Positions 46,961-59,600 of a DNA stretch of 64,000 bases are shown here, piece after piece. A program made the translations under genes and the position numbers. Every line of letters starts with the position of its first letter. The stretch's first letter is position 1. Under the pieces are notes generated by a model, which saw only the letters and a list, made by a program, of their open reading frames with translations, had not been told where the DNA came from and did no database searches. This stretch comes from Styela clava. Lineage: Eukaryota > Chordata > Ascidiacea > Stolidobranchia > Styelidae. The DNA is taken from the NCBI RefSeq assembly GCF_964204865.1, contig NC_135261.1:10292001-10356000 (forward strand), in the 5' to 3' direction.

Positions 46961-47625
46961 CGCTATACTGCCATATGGTTAAACGTCTTGACGACTTTCC
47001 TCTCCCCGGGATAAATATGTGAATCCTATCCTACTGGCACCGTAACTCAAACCATGCAACGCTCAGACGACAGGACAATATCAAGCCCCATAAATTTGCC
47101 CAACTGCCAGGCTGTGCTATTGCACGATTGTTGCAGCAGCGGCATTCTACAGTCAGACAGTATCAAATTGGTGTAGCGCTATGCCTATGAAGTCTTTGAA
47201 AAATTGATCAAAAATGTGCAATGTTTAGTTTGTGGCCAAATTTAACTCTAAAGATGTTCGGTCTGGGCCTCCATATCAACTCATAACTCAACTCGCCAAA
47301 CTAACAGTGCACAATAAATTGAAAGGAAATGAAATCTGAAAACGCCCTTATTGGATTCCTCAGAAAAAATTATCTAAATTACCGAATGATAAAAATTTTA
47401 CCACAGCATCTAAGAGATTTTAAAATTACTACCGAGACAAACTTGGCACGATGGGACGCATTTGTCGTCATGCCATATGTCTTTGTTTCGGAAACAAATA
47501 GAATGTTTGTTTCATTAAACCAAATGTCTACACATCTTGGAATCTGAGAACTGTATTTTGTTCGACAAAACTATGAAACTCTTTTTCTCATAGACAGATA
47601 GTACAAATAGTGAAATATCTCTAAT
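46961..47625 (+). promoter_or_regulatory. upstream region of EXO1
   Basis: This contains the presumed promoter and 5' untranslated region of EXO1. No TATA box or other core element is clear. A 72-codon frame at 47329-47547 has no recognisable domain. Confidence 0.3.
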
Positions 47626-50600
47626 ATGGGAATCCAGGGATTGCTGAAATTTCTAAAAGACGCAACGAGTGAAATTCATATACGAGAATACGCAGGGAGA
47701 TGTGTTGCCGTGGATACCTATTGTTGGTTACACAGAGGAGCTTTTGCTTGTGCTGATAAACTTGCAAAAGGAGAAAAAACTGATCAGTAGGTCTAATGCT
47801 TTTCTCTAATTGCCTAGTGAAACAAAACAAACATCTTAAAATCATGACATGCAATTTAAGAGTCCTGCACACTAACACAAATGCATTTTTGTAACGTTTC
47901 ATATGACCGAAATCAGTGACCATTGTTGTAAACTGCTTGTCTGAGGAAGTCTGATTTTGGTCAGACGGAGCATTACACATAAATACATTTGTATCTATCT
48001 AATTAGTGTGCAGCAGGACTTGAATTGCATAGTATGGTATGTTTATTCCTGCTACAGCATCCTTGCATTATACGCATACGAATCCACTAGCGCAAAGACA
48101 TTGACAAAGGATTGGGACTTAGGTCTCACCTAACTCTACTGATAGTTAAAATCATGAATTGTTGAAATTTTCCTTCGAGATAAATTTTCATGTTTATAGA
48201 TATATATTTATATACATATATATATACAATAAAACTCTAATTTCTAATATTCACATCGTATATACTTTATTGTGTTTGTTTATAGATAAAGAATCCAATA
48301 TGTTTTAATTCAAGATTTTCCTCCTATATAGGAGGGAATAATTGAAAACATCACCACTTTATTTGTATTACTGTTTGAAATTTTTGTCAATTCACTTTTT
48401 TCCATTTTCACTTCTTTACGCAGATATGTGAAGTATTGCATGAAATTTGTTGATATGTTGGAATCGTATAACGTTCGGCCGATTCTCGTATTTGACGGTT
48501 GTCACCTCCCCTCGAAGAAAGAAGTCGAAAAACAGAGAAGAGAGTTAGTATTCAAAATACCCTATTTTGATATTTTCTATGTGCATGCATCTGTAGTTTT
48601 GGAAATGGAAAATAGGTTGATCTAGAATTAAACGAAGTGTAAGAAGAGGTCAATGTTTGCAATATGTTTAAGACATTTTATATGTGTTTACACCTCAATG
48701 AATACGTATCGCAAAAGAATTTGAATTTGAATTATTTGAATTAAAATTGTAAGCCTACCAGTTGTTGGTTGGCACTGATACTGTTTAATGCTGAACAAAA
48801 TATTTTCAATTTTTAGGCGTCGGGAACTTTATATGCAAAAAGGAAAGCAGTTTTTAAGAGAAGGAAGACTGAGTGAAGCAAGAGATGCATTTACAAAATG
48901 CGTCAGTGTTACTCCTCAAATGGCACTATCAGTTATGAAGGTAATTTAGATGTTTTTTCTATTAACATACATTTTCCAATACTATAATCAGTGTGATATT
49001 CATAGATATTGAAGAAGACTATGAAGATTTATATAGTTTATTGTGAAAACTATTTCCAAGATTTTTACATTTTGGCCTCAAAATAAATGACTTAAGTCGG
49101 GGTAGGATGTAAATTTTTTCGTCCTCACAGCCCTCCCCGGTTTAAAGGAATGTTTGAAAATTCTCTGTTTGTTATTTACCGAGAAAATTTCTATGTGCAG
49201 CTGAAATTATACTTCTTTATGGGTTCCTATTTTTTTATAATACTATTGAGGTGAGGGTTACAGGAAACTTGTTTGTAAGTTTATGAAACTATTTGCTATC
49301 AAATTATACATACCAATTTCATCTACTAGTATCCAAACAATTTAGTTGACATTAAATTGCTATTTAAAGATTATTTAGATTAACAAAATTACTGTTTTCT
49401 TCTGTAAAATTTGTTAATTTTGTCTAAAATCATAGTTATTTTAGATCTTACCTAATAGAAATTGCTTGCATTTTGTCTTAAAAAAGGTTTTGCTTTCGAA
49501 GTTTGATTCAGAGTTGAAAGCTGGAGTGAAAGTCTAAATTTTAACAACCCGGAAACAAAGTCTACATTTTTTTTCTTTCTCAGGTTGCGAGAGAACGAGG
49601 AATAGACTGTATAGTTGCACCTTATGAAGCAGACGCACAACTTGCATATCTTTTAAAACAAGGTTACGCTCAAGCTGTTGTAACAGAAGATTCAGATTTG
49701 TTGTGTTTTGGTTGTGAGAAGGTTTGAATATGTTTTCAATATTGCTAGGGGTTTAATTGACAGTATATATTTATTAAAAATACGTTTAAAAATTTTAGTC
49801 AAGAAAACAAAACTTTTTAGATAGATATCATGATTTTGATTACCTAACTGAACTAATTCAAGGATATGTTCAGTGATATCCCACAAATATTTATGGTAGA
49901 AATACTATATCTACTATAATATATACTATATAACCATTGTTTTGTAGGTCATATTAAAGATGGATTTGACTGGTAGAGCACAAGAAGTATCATTAGATAA
50001 ATTAGAGTTGGTCAAAAATCTTCAAGGTATCTTCAATTTATATTTTATGGAACCTTAAGTTCATTTTAAAATATAACATTAAAAAACAGTGCAACATATT
50101 TTAAAAATTTTAAAATACCCAAATTAATACTAACGCCTATGTGAGACAAAATTGATAGAATATTTGAATCAAATCAAAATTAGCTATATCTATATTCAAT
50201 ATCATAAATTCTTGCATATATGAATAATTTAGAATAGTCTCATTTAAAATTTGTCTTTTTAAGCAGTTGATATCTGGTGTGGTGTTCGCACAATAATAGA
50301 CTTTATTGGACAAATCAATCAGAAAATATTTATTTCGAAATGTTTTTGTGAGAATGTATTCGAATGGTAAATTATTCTGTTTTAAAAATCCCTGATTCCA
50401 TCTTGTTCATTCTATCATTCTACTATTTTTGATCGAAATTCTCATTGGTAGATGCAAGAATAAGGAGTTTTCGTCTGCTATTAATTTCCTAATTGTTTTT
50501 TCTTCCAGGTTTTACAATCGAAACATTCAGACATATGTGTATTCTGTCTGGTTGTGATTACCTACCAAGTATCAAAGGAATTGGCTTAGCAAAATCTTGC

Positions 50601-53600
50601 AAAGCTCTGAAACTAGCAAAGAACAAAGATATTTATCAAGTTGGTGTTTTTTTATTTACCATAACATACATTTCTTACTGTCTATATAGCCCTGTGGGCC
50701 CAAGATTTCAGAAGCTCACTTTTATATGACACGTGGCGCCAAATTATCAGGAAAAAATTACCGGGCACTTGCACGATAATAAATGTTGCCTTTTAATAAA
50801 ACACAATTTTATGATCGTTAATGAGTACCTCATGATTTTTAAAGTTTGTAAATATGTAGGCCTAAATAATAAAGGCAATGTCAACCTTTTCACTCCCTAT
50901 AAGCTCTGACCTGGACTGATACTTTATTAACTGCTAGAACATTGTGCCCATCATCTTTTTAAATGAATCTAGAATAAAATATTCCTAAATTTTCGAAAAT
51001 TGTATCGTATGTAATTAATTTGAATTGATTTCAATATTCAATTCTTTTGGATATCTCTGGTAACAACAAGGCGTCCAACTGTCCTAAAAACTAAATATGT
51101 TTACAGTTATATCATATGTTATGTTGATTATTATTTCTCTACTTGCAAATTTATAAAACTTTAATCTAGACTGTTCGTAAACTACATCAATATATCAAAG
51201 GTTTGGCACCAGTGGAACCAGAATATGCAATTGGATTTGAAAGAGCAGATAAAACATTTTTGTACCAACTCGTTGTTGATCCAAAACATCGCAAAATTGT
51301 TCCTCTCAATGATTATACACCAGACACACAGCAGGAAGATTTACAATATGCTGGACCGTATCCTTTCGTTTTAACCATTATGCATGATATGAAAGCCTAT
51401 AAAAGGTTAAATTACAGTATTTTACGGACCATAAGATGCACTTTGAATCTTTTTTCACAAACTCGGTTGTGTGCCTTATAAGCCTAAAGTATGGATCAGA
51501 TAGTGCTTCATTGCCTACACCCAAAATTAGTACGGTATTGCTTCGAAAACCATTGTGTCTTGTAGCTCCAACGCGCCTTATGTATGAATAAAAATCCACT
51601 CTAACAAATTTATTGACAGTGGGCCTTATAATACAGTGTTCCTTATGGTTTGTGAAATATGAGTAACATAAAATATTAAATTATTAAAATACATTTATTT
51701 CACAAAAAATTATGCCATGTCGCCACCTCACCCATATTGCATTAAATTGGGTAGGCGGATGTTAAACCAGACGACATCAGGCCCCTTTCAAAAACATTGT
51801 ATCTCATTACTTCAGAGGAACTTGTATATAGCCTTGTTTATATTGAAAGGCTAGAAAAATTGCTGAAGAATAAATTCTTTAACTCAATGATTACTCAGTA
51901 TGATGTCACATGACCATGCAGTAAATATAGCTTGGGGAAATATTGATATTAATAATGGAAAACGTATTGGAGATTTTAATGTAGATACGTGGATGGTAAG
52001 TAACTCCGTATAGAAAGTAGTCAAGACACAAATAAATAATGTGATAATATTGTTGTTTTCATAACCTTTATTCCTGATTATTATTTACTCAAAGTTTAAG
52101 ATCTCGAATTCAACTCCTGTTCCACCATTTCACACTGTGTAGTGTTTGAAAACAGAAATTTCAGTCTGTTCGAAAATAATCAGTGACTTCTTGTTTAGAA
52201 CCCTATTTGTATTTGAAGTGTGAAAAACCTTGAATAAGTATAACAACATATTTTTTTAACAATGTCATCTCATGCATACTGATAAGTCGCTGATATATAT
52301 GAAGCTAGTAATGTTGAAAAAAAAAGAATTTCCATAGGTTCTGCAATGCTGCCTGAATTCATTGTACGCTATGTGGATATAGAGTCTGATCTTGAACTTG
52401 TGAACTTGACTATCATTAACCTTAGCTTTCACAAAATTCAAATGTTTCAGTTAAAATAGATTCCACATTTGCAAAATGATAACTTATATTGATTTCGGTC
52501 AATTTGGAGGTTTAGTCAACCTTTTTGTGTTTGAACACGCAGAACAGGTATTTATCAATGATAAAAATATTTTCCATTTGTAGAAAAGCAAAAGTTGGAA
52601 TGGTGAAAGTGTTATGAGAAGATCTAGTATCTGGCAGAAGGATTTTTTCAGCAATAATAAACCTACTGATTCTATTGCTGTCAATAGTAAAAGAGAGAAA
52701 GCCAAGCAACCAGAAAAAGTATCTTTGAGAGGAAAGGAAGCAACCATTGATATGAAGAGGTTTCTCTACTCAAGCAAGGTGAGATATTTACTGTCATACT
52801 GCCAATGAATCTGTGATGGCCTTGTTTTAGCACAGTGGTTCTCTAACTTTTTAAGCCGCGCCGCGCCCCCTTTTTGGAATTTGTCAAGTCTCGCGCCCCG
52901 CCTCAAAAATAACTAGCTAACAATAAGCTACAAATAACAGATAGTATTGGGAAAGTAGTATCATTATTCAAAAACAGGTTGAAAATACACGGATAGAGCA
53001 TAAATATTTCAAAATAAAGAAATGTAAATATCCAAAATAAGGCGACAACATCAAATCTGTCAAATGTTTTTAATCGGCTCCATGCCACCTCAAAAATTAG
53101 TCTATGCCCCTCTTGTGGTTGTGCCCCCTTAACATGATTTTAGCATGTTATTATAACACAGTATACCTTGCAATTCAAAAATCTCGAGGCTTATGCCAAG
53201 AAAAGGGTAGTAGATATTGAAGAACGGCCTCTTGTCTAGCTCTACCCGCGGAGTCTGCGTTTGGGAATAGTTAATCTAAGCTTATATGAACTTTGATGAC
53301 GGGGGAAGCCTGTGGTAACATTAACCATCTTGTGGAGTTTAGGAACTTTCTCATACCTAATAATACAAACGAATTTTGTATTTTGAAAACAACCAAAACT
53401 ATGCGCTAAAATAACGGAACATCCACCAAGTCTATGGTCAGGATATGACAAGTCCTAATGCGTACGGTTTTTTAACGGCATTTCTATATTTTTATATTTT
53501 CTGGTGTACGAAACCTTGTTTTAGCCTATCTTATATGGTTGTGATTTTCTAAAATCATTTCTACCAAATTTCAAAATGTTTTGGTTGACTTTGTAGCTAT

Positions 53601-56600
53601 TTATTTCCAAGATGTTTCATAAATTATTTTATTACAATCCCATATTAACAGTCTAAAAAACAAGACGAATTGCTGGGAGAAAATGATGCACTCAAAGAAG
53701 TACTCACTCAGTATGAGGAGGAGGATCATGAAGAAGAGGACGAAGATATAAAAAAAGAAACAAAGGGTATGACATTACATTGATAATTTGGCGCTCCCGA
53801 AGTATGTGTACCAATATGGAAGTAACTAATTATGTTCGCCTACCCTGCATCAAGTTGTGTGAAGGGCTGAAACCTATGGGCAGGGGGTTCATACACAGAC
53901 AGTCCCCGAACTCGTAAGTCGTAATAGAACTAAAATAAGGAAAATCATAAATTATGCCCCAACCCTGACCTGGTACACACACTATGGGAGTACCGATAAA
54001 TCATCTTAGAATACTTTTGAACAGAATTTCATCAGTTTTCCAATCTAAAATTGGAATTCATTCATTTTAAATTCATGTTAATTCACACATTATTTAATTT
54101 AATGATTAATTAACAAATTTATTTCAAATTTTAATCGTGAAATTTTATACATTTGTTATTTCATTTTCAAAATCAAAATGTTTTGTACAAAAAAATAATT
54201 TTACTTTTCAATATTGTTTCATACTTTACTACATTTTCAGATAATCAAGATAAAATAAGTGCAGATCAAACAGAATTGCTAGAAATGTATAAAACCTCAA
54301 AATCTACCATTGTGCCTTCAAAATCATCGGCATCAGGAAAGTTATCGCGACTAAGGATGACACAGAATAACAAACAAATTTCTTCAAATTGCATTGTGAA
54401 AAGCAGGTTTGTATTTATGTAATGTTACTAACCAAATAATTCTTGAAATTTCGGTCGTTGTGTACTAAGCAGGGATTACGGAAATATGGGAAAATTTATA
54501 TTCAATTTAAAACTACGAGCGATCAAAAACGCAGAGTTGACAAAAATTTTGAACTTGATTCTGGCTTAATACTACCAGTATTGGTAAACCAGAATCAGAT
54601 AACAAAAATTGTGGAGCATGCGAGTCTTTCAGTTGTTTATTTGGAATGTATAGAACTCAATGAATGTTTCTGTTTAAAATTTTTAGTTTGATTATCACAA
54701 TTATAATGTCGGAAATTCTGACTCCTAACTTAAGAGTTAAGACGAACAGAGAATTCGATCCTTTGAATCAAGCTCTGATATCAATAAAAAAATTGAGTGA
54801 CATTACATTGTGGAAAATTCACAACCAACTCAACTTGTACATTTTAGATTTTTTGCTGCTGCCGATAACAATCCTTCATTTATTGAAGACAGTGACGATC
54901 ACTCTTCAACAATTACTCATGTCGATGGTAATTTATTTTTGTTTACACTCAACTATTTTATGGGTTAGGTCAGGGTCATACAAACCCTGTCACACGGATC
55001 GGAAAAGGAAAAGAAAATGAAGGGAAACTTTGTTAAGCAAAAAAAACGCCACCCATGCTATATAACAATAGGCTGATTAGAACAGTAAACTCATTTTTTA
55101 ATATATTTAAAGTAACGAAACTCGCAGTATTTTGATCACTTTTGGGTTTTCCCCAACTGCGGCCCGCAAAGGGACCACTCTGGGTTAGGTGATTGTATAA
55201 TTAGTCGTCAATTTAGTTTGACTCCATTAGTAAAACGCTGGTCTGGTTTGTCCAGCTCAGGGTTTTTCTAACTGGCCCCCTTGAGAGGCCATGGAGTGGA
55301 TATCTGAGCGCAACGAGCAAAAGCCTTCCCTACCGTGATTCCTTTTTCGATGATTACATTAATTTGAAGTAAACTGGCTGTGAACTATAGAAAAAACTGT
55401 GATTCATTTATTCTTTTATTCACCGTATTTATTACTTAATGTGTTGCATAAAATAACTGATAGGAACTGGTATTTCTATTTTATTTGTTTTAGAGAAGAG
55501 CAGAATGTCTTTGTAAGTGGGGCATTGATAATTAAAGTTTGAGAACTATTAATCTATCCAATTGCCTGTACCCTACATCTACACCTCTAGCATGGTTTTA
55601 TTACATTGGTTAGGCAATCCAGCTGCTTTTCTCAAATCAAAGTAAAGCTTTAACTTGGAAGTACGGTAATCTTTATAAATGAATTTTGCTGAAATGTTGT
55701 AAATTTGACAACGTGGCTAACAATTCTTTTATATTATCGATCCTAATCCTATCTCAAACCTGTATAATTTGAACAAACAAGTTGCTATTTAGAGTTATAG
55801 CTTTGCATAGTTCTTTAACTTCTATATTAGAAACAAGAGAGCTATGCTCAAATATATGGACACGTAGCGCCACCCAGTGGCAATAATTTTGATGACGTCA
55901 TAGCGAGAAAAAAAGTAATAGCCTTCTGGAGAAAAATTCCATCTTTAACCACTGAAAATATCAAAGCAATTGGTCCAGTATTCGAAAAGAAAAGCGATTT
56001 TTTAAAAATGGAGACGGAGACAAATAACAATAACAACAAAATTTTGAAGCTATCGTTATGGCCACTAAACGTGTCCAAAAATGATCTTTCAACTTTAGAA
56101 ACACCAGAGACATCAAATGGCAGCATTATACCTCAACCTACTCTATCAGATGATGGAACACTTAATGAAATTTTACAAGAAATTGAAACAAAAGTCACAA
56201 TAGAAAGAAAATCATCACCAACAAAACAGTTATCCATACATTCAATCAAGTCACCAAAAAAGCAGAAATATTTGCTGGGAAAATTACAAGAATATCAAAA
56301 GCAAAATGATATCAGATCTCCATTATTGCCAAGAAAAGTTGAGAGTGAGTATAAAATTTTTATTAAGAAATTTGCTCGCACACGCACTCAGAAACATATG
56401 AGATTGATTTCTGAGTTGAAGTTACAGCCGACCACTAAAGTTAAAAAAGCTACTTAGTCGATTTTATGGTCATATTCAAAGCAATTTACACTATATTTGA
56501 GAATCTTTCAATGGGGTGAGATTGACTATATAATTATATCTATCAGTAAAGGTTACGGGAGACGAACTCCCAATCCTTTCTCAATGCCTTTGCGCTGCGC

Positions 56601-59600
56601 TAGTGGATCTGTATGCGTATAATGAAAGGTTACTGTAGCAGGAATAAAAATTCCATAATATGCAATTCAAAAGTCCTGCTGCTCACTAACACAAATAGAT
56701 TTCAGTACCGTTTTGTCTGACCAAAATCAGACTTCCTCGGACAAGCAGTTTACAACAATGCCGGTCCCTTTTTGTCTCTTTGTCCTTGTCTTTGTTGTAA
56801 ACTGCTTGTCTGAATGTGATTTCGGTCAGACGAAACGTTACAGAAATATATTTGTGTTAGTGTGCAGCAGGACTCCTGAATTGCATATTATAATTATATC
56901 TATTTGGAATACAATAAATTAATTTTAGCAATAATTATGAATATTTTCATTCGAAAATAGTGCTCTTATCTCTCAATAAATGATTAATACTTTTTTTATT
57001 CAGAAAGCACATCTGTAACGCCTTTAAAACGGAAAAATCCATTCGCTGTATTGACTGATGGTTCAGATAAAATAAAGTCAGAGTTTTCTATTTACAACAA
57101 AAGGAAAGCATCAACTTCACCTCGCGGTACTCCTGCTTGTTTAAAAAGGTTTAAAAGAAAAGTGATACAACCTCATAAAATGGAGGTTGAAATTAACAAT
57201 GAAGGTATGGTCGGAAAATTTATTTGTAATAATATATACTGTATTGTAACTTGTTTATAAAGCACTTTTTCGTTCTATTTATATATTTCATCTTATACTA
57301 CAACTCAAATAAAGTTCATACATCTAAAGTGAAAAACTGGTCATCGCTGGCTTCATTTAAATATCCTCAGTTACAGTTATTCTAATAGTACTCTCTATTT
57401 ATTCGAACTTCAGTCAGTTGTCACTGTTACTCAAACAGTCGTATGATTGCGACTGATCTTCTACGACGTTGGCGACTGCTTATTTGAGAGTATTATGAAT
57501 CTATTCTAAGCTGGAAGATTTACTGCCCCTTGGCATTGTGAATTTACTTCTTAAATAATTTTTAATAATTTTAATTACTTCATTGACACAACAGCAGATT
57601 TTTTCGACCATTCTAAACTAATACCTAGTTCTTATTTCAATCACAAATTGTATTTCAGTTGAGGTACAGGAGATATTTTCTTCAAATAAGGAAGAAAGCC
57701 AAGAAACTAGCCATGAAAATAACAATATGGATGAAATCTTGTATCTCCGAACATCAGGAAATGAAAGGGATAATTTTGAATCTGAGTTAAATATGAACGA
57801 AACAAATGAGGATATACCTCTCATAGACGATCCCGTTTTTACAAAATCTGAAATTCATATAAATTCCGAAAAAGGAACAGAAAAACTAAACAATATAGAA
57901 AAATTACAATTGCAATTAACGCCACAAAAATTGACTGTGTCGTTAAAAAAATTATCACCAGAGGCTGTATCATACGAGGATTTCATTTCAATTGAAAAAT
58001 ACGAGAATGAAATTATATTAAATGGGAAAAATTCAACCTCTGGAACTACTTTACCTCAACAATTATCAGAACCTATTGTTTTATCCTCGGATGAAGAAAA
58101 TATACCTTATATTGATGACACTCTCAATATGCCGAAGAAACGTCAAGTAAGTTCCTTAGTACAGTTATGGATGTCCTCAGGCCACCACCGCAACCTATGT
58201 GAACGCAGTCAGCCCCAAGCTTTAACAAGCCTTGTGCAAGTCTAGATGAAAACTATAAAATGAATCAATTATATCTTAAAAGGGATAGCGCCATTTGGCT
58301 GTCAGTGTCATACCCAGAAGTAGACGATGTATGTTTGTTTTCTGGCTTTTTCTTCAGTATTGTATTCCGCCAAACAGGGATGGCCAATTCGAATAAAGTA
58401 TTCGAATGTATTCGAATATCTCGTCATTCGAATATCGGAATTAGCGTTCATAAGAATATCGAATATTCGTGTGACGTCACACATTTTCGACGCCGCTTCC
58501 AAGACGTTTCCGTTGAATGAAAACACTCTCAATAGAAACTTGCGCGTGATTGTTTTCATCACTCTTCAGCGTAACGTGTTATTTAGGCCGTAAACGCCTT
58601 TACGTTTGTGTTATTTTCTCTAAAACGAAAATTTTCCACAAATTTGTTCCAGATAACGACGACAATTATTTTATTTTTGTACCCGCACGGAATTGTGAAT
58701 CTGGTAAATACGTTATCGGCGGCGAGTTTCTAAAGACAACGCAACTTTTTGATTGAAAAGCGGCAATTTAAAATACTGAAAATAAAACCGCAAACAAAAT
58801 ATGTTTTATTGAGGCCCGCGAAAATTTATCAAAACGCTTTTCTAGGCAGTGAAAATCGCAAAATTTCGTGGGCCTACCGTACACATTATGTTTGGTCGGG
58901 CGTTTAGAAACATATCGTCACGAATTGAGGGCGGGATTTGCCTGATTATTCATTACTTTAAATTGCCGTCGAATATTTTCGTGTTAACATTATACAAGGT
59001 TTGAAACGCGACTTTTTCTCGGGTTGTGAGGATGTATATAATATAATTAATCTAAAGTATATTCAATCAATTTTATTGTGATGAAATAAATTTTACTCTG
59101 AGATGTTACAGCAGATTTATGGATTTTTCGAACGGTTTTATCTGAAAATAATCAGAGTGTCAGCATTTCGATTGAGCGGAGTCACTGTTAACAAGTAGGC
59201 CTACATCTAAATATTTGCCGAATTCGCAAAATACGGATCTGAACATTATTTAATCGGCAGTTTACCACAGGTTTTTATTCTTATGATCGCGGATTGCAAG
59301 GGTATATAAGAGTGGTGAGGATTTTATTTTGTCGACGCAACCGCAGGTTAAATTGAGGACAATTAAATTAATAAAGCAAGACATTTTAAATATGCCCGTA
59401 TCGGTCACGAATTCATCACTTTGCACAACAGAAAAATATATATTCGTTGTTATATCATTTGATGTGAAAGTCGACTTTTTTAACAGGTGGCATAATCGCG
59501 GCGATGAATATGTATTTTTAATTTACTGCTAAACTTTATATGTATATTCATTGTATGAAATGAATCATACACTAGACTTAACAGGATTTTATATCATTAT

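Noticed and set aside
47329..47547. 72-codon frame upstream of EXO1
   Set aside because: No domain, splice partner or other support.
54664..55020. 118-codon reading frame in EXO1 intron 11 and beyond
   Set aside because: I first took 54687 as an exon start. Only the acceptor at 54847 gives the phase needed by exons 11 and 13 and the conserved RFF segment, so this frame is spurious.
56008..56457. 149-codon frame as a separate gene
   Set aside because: Its coding part is EXO1 exon 13 (56099-56344). The rest is repeat R1 upstream and intron read-through downstream.
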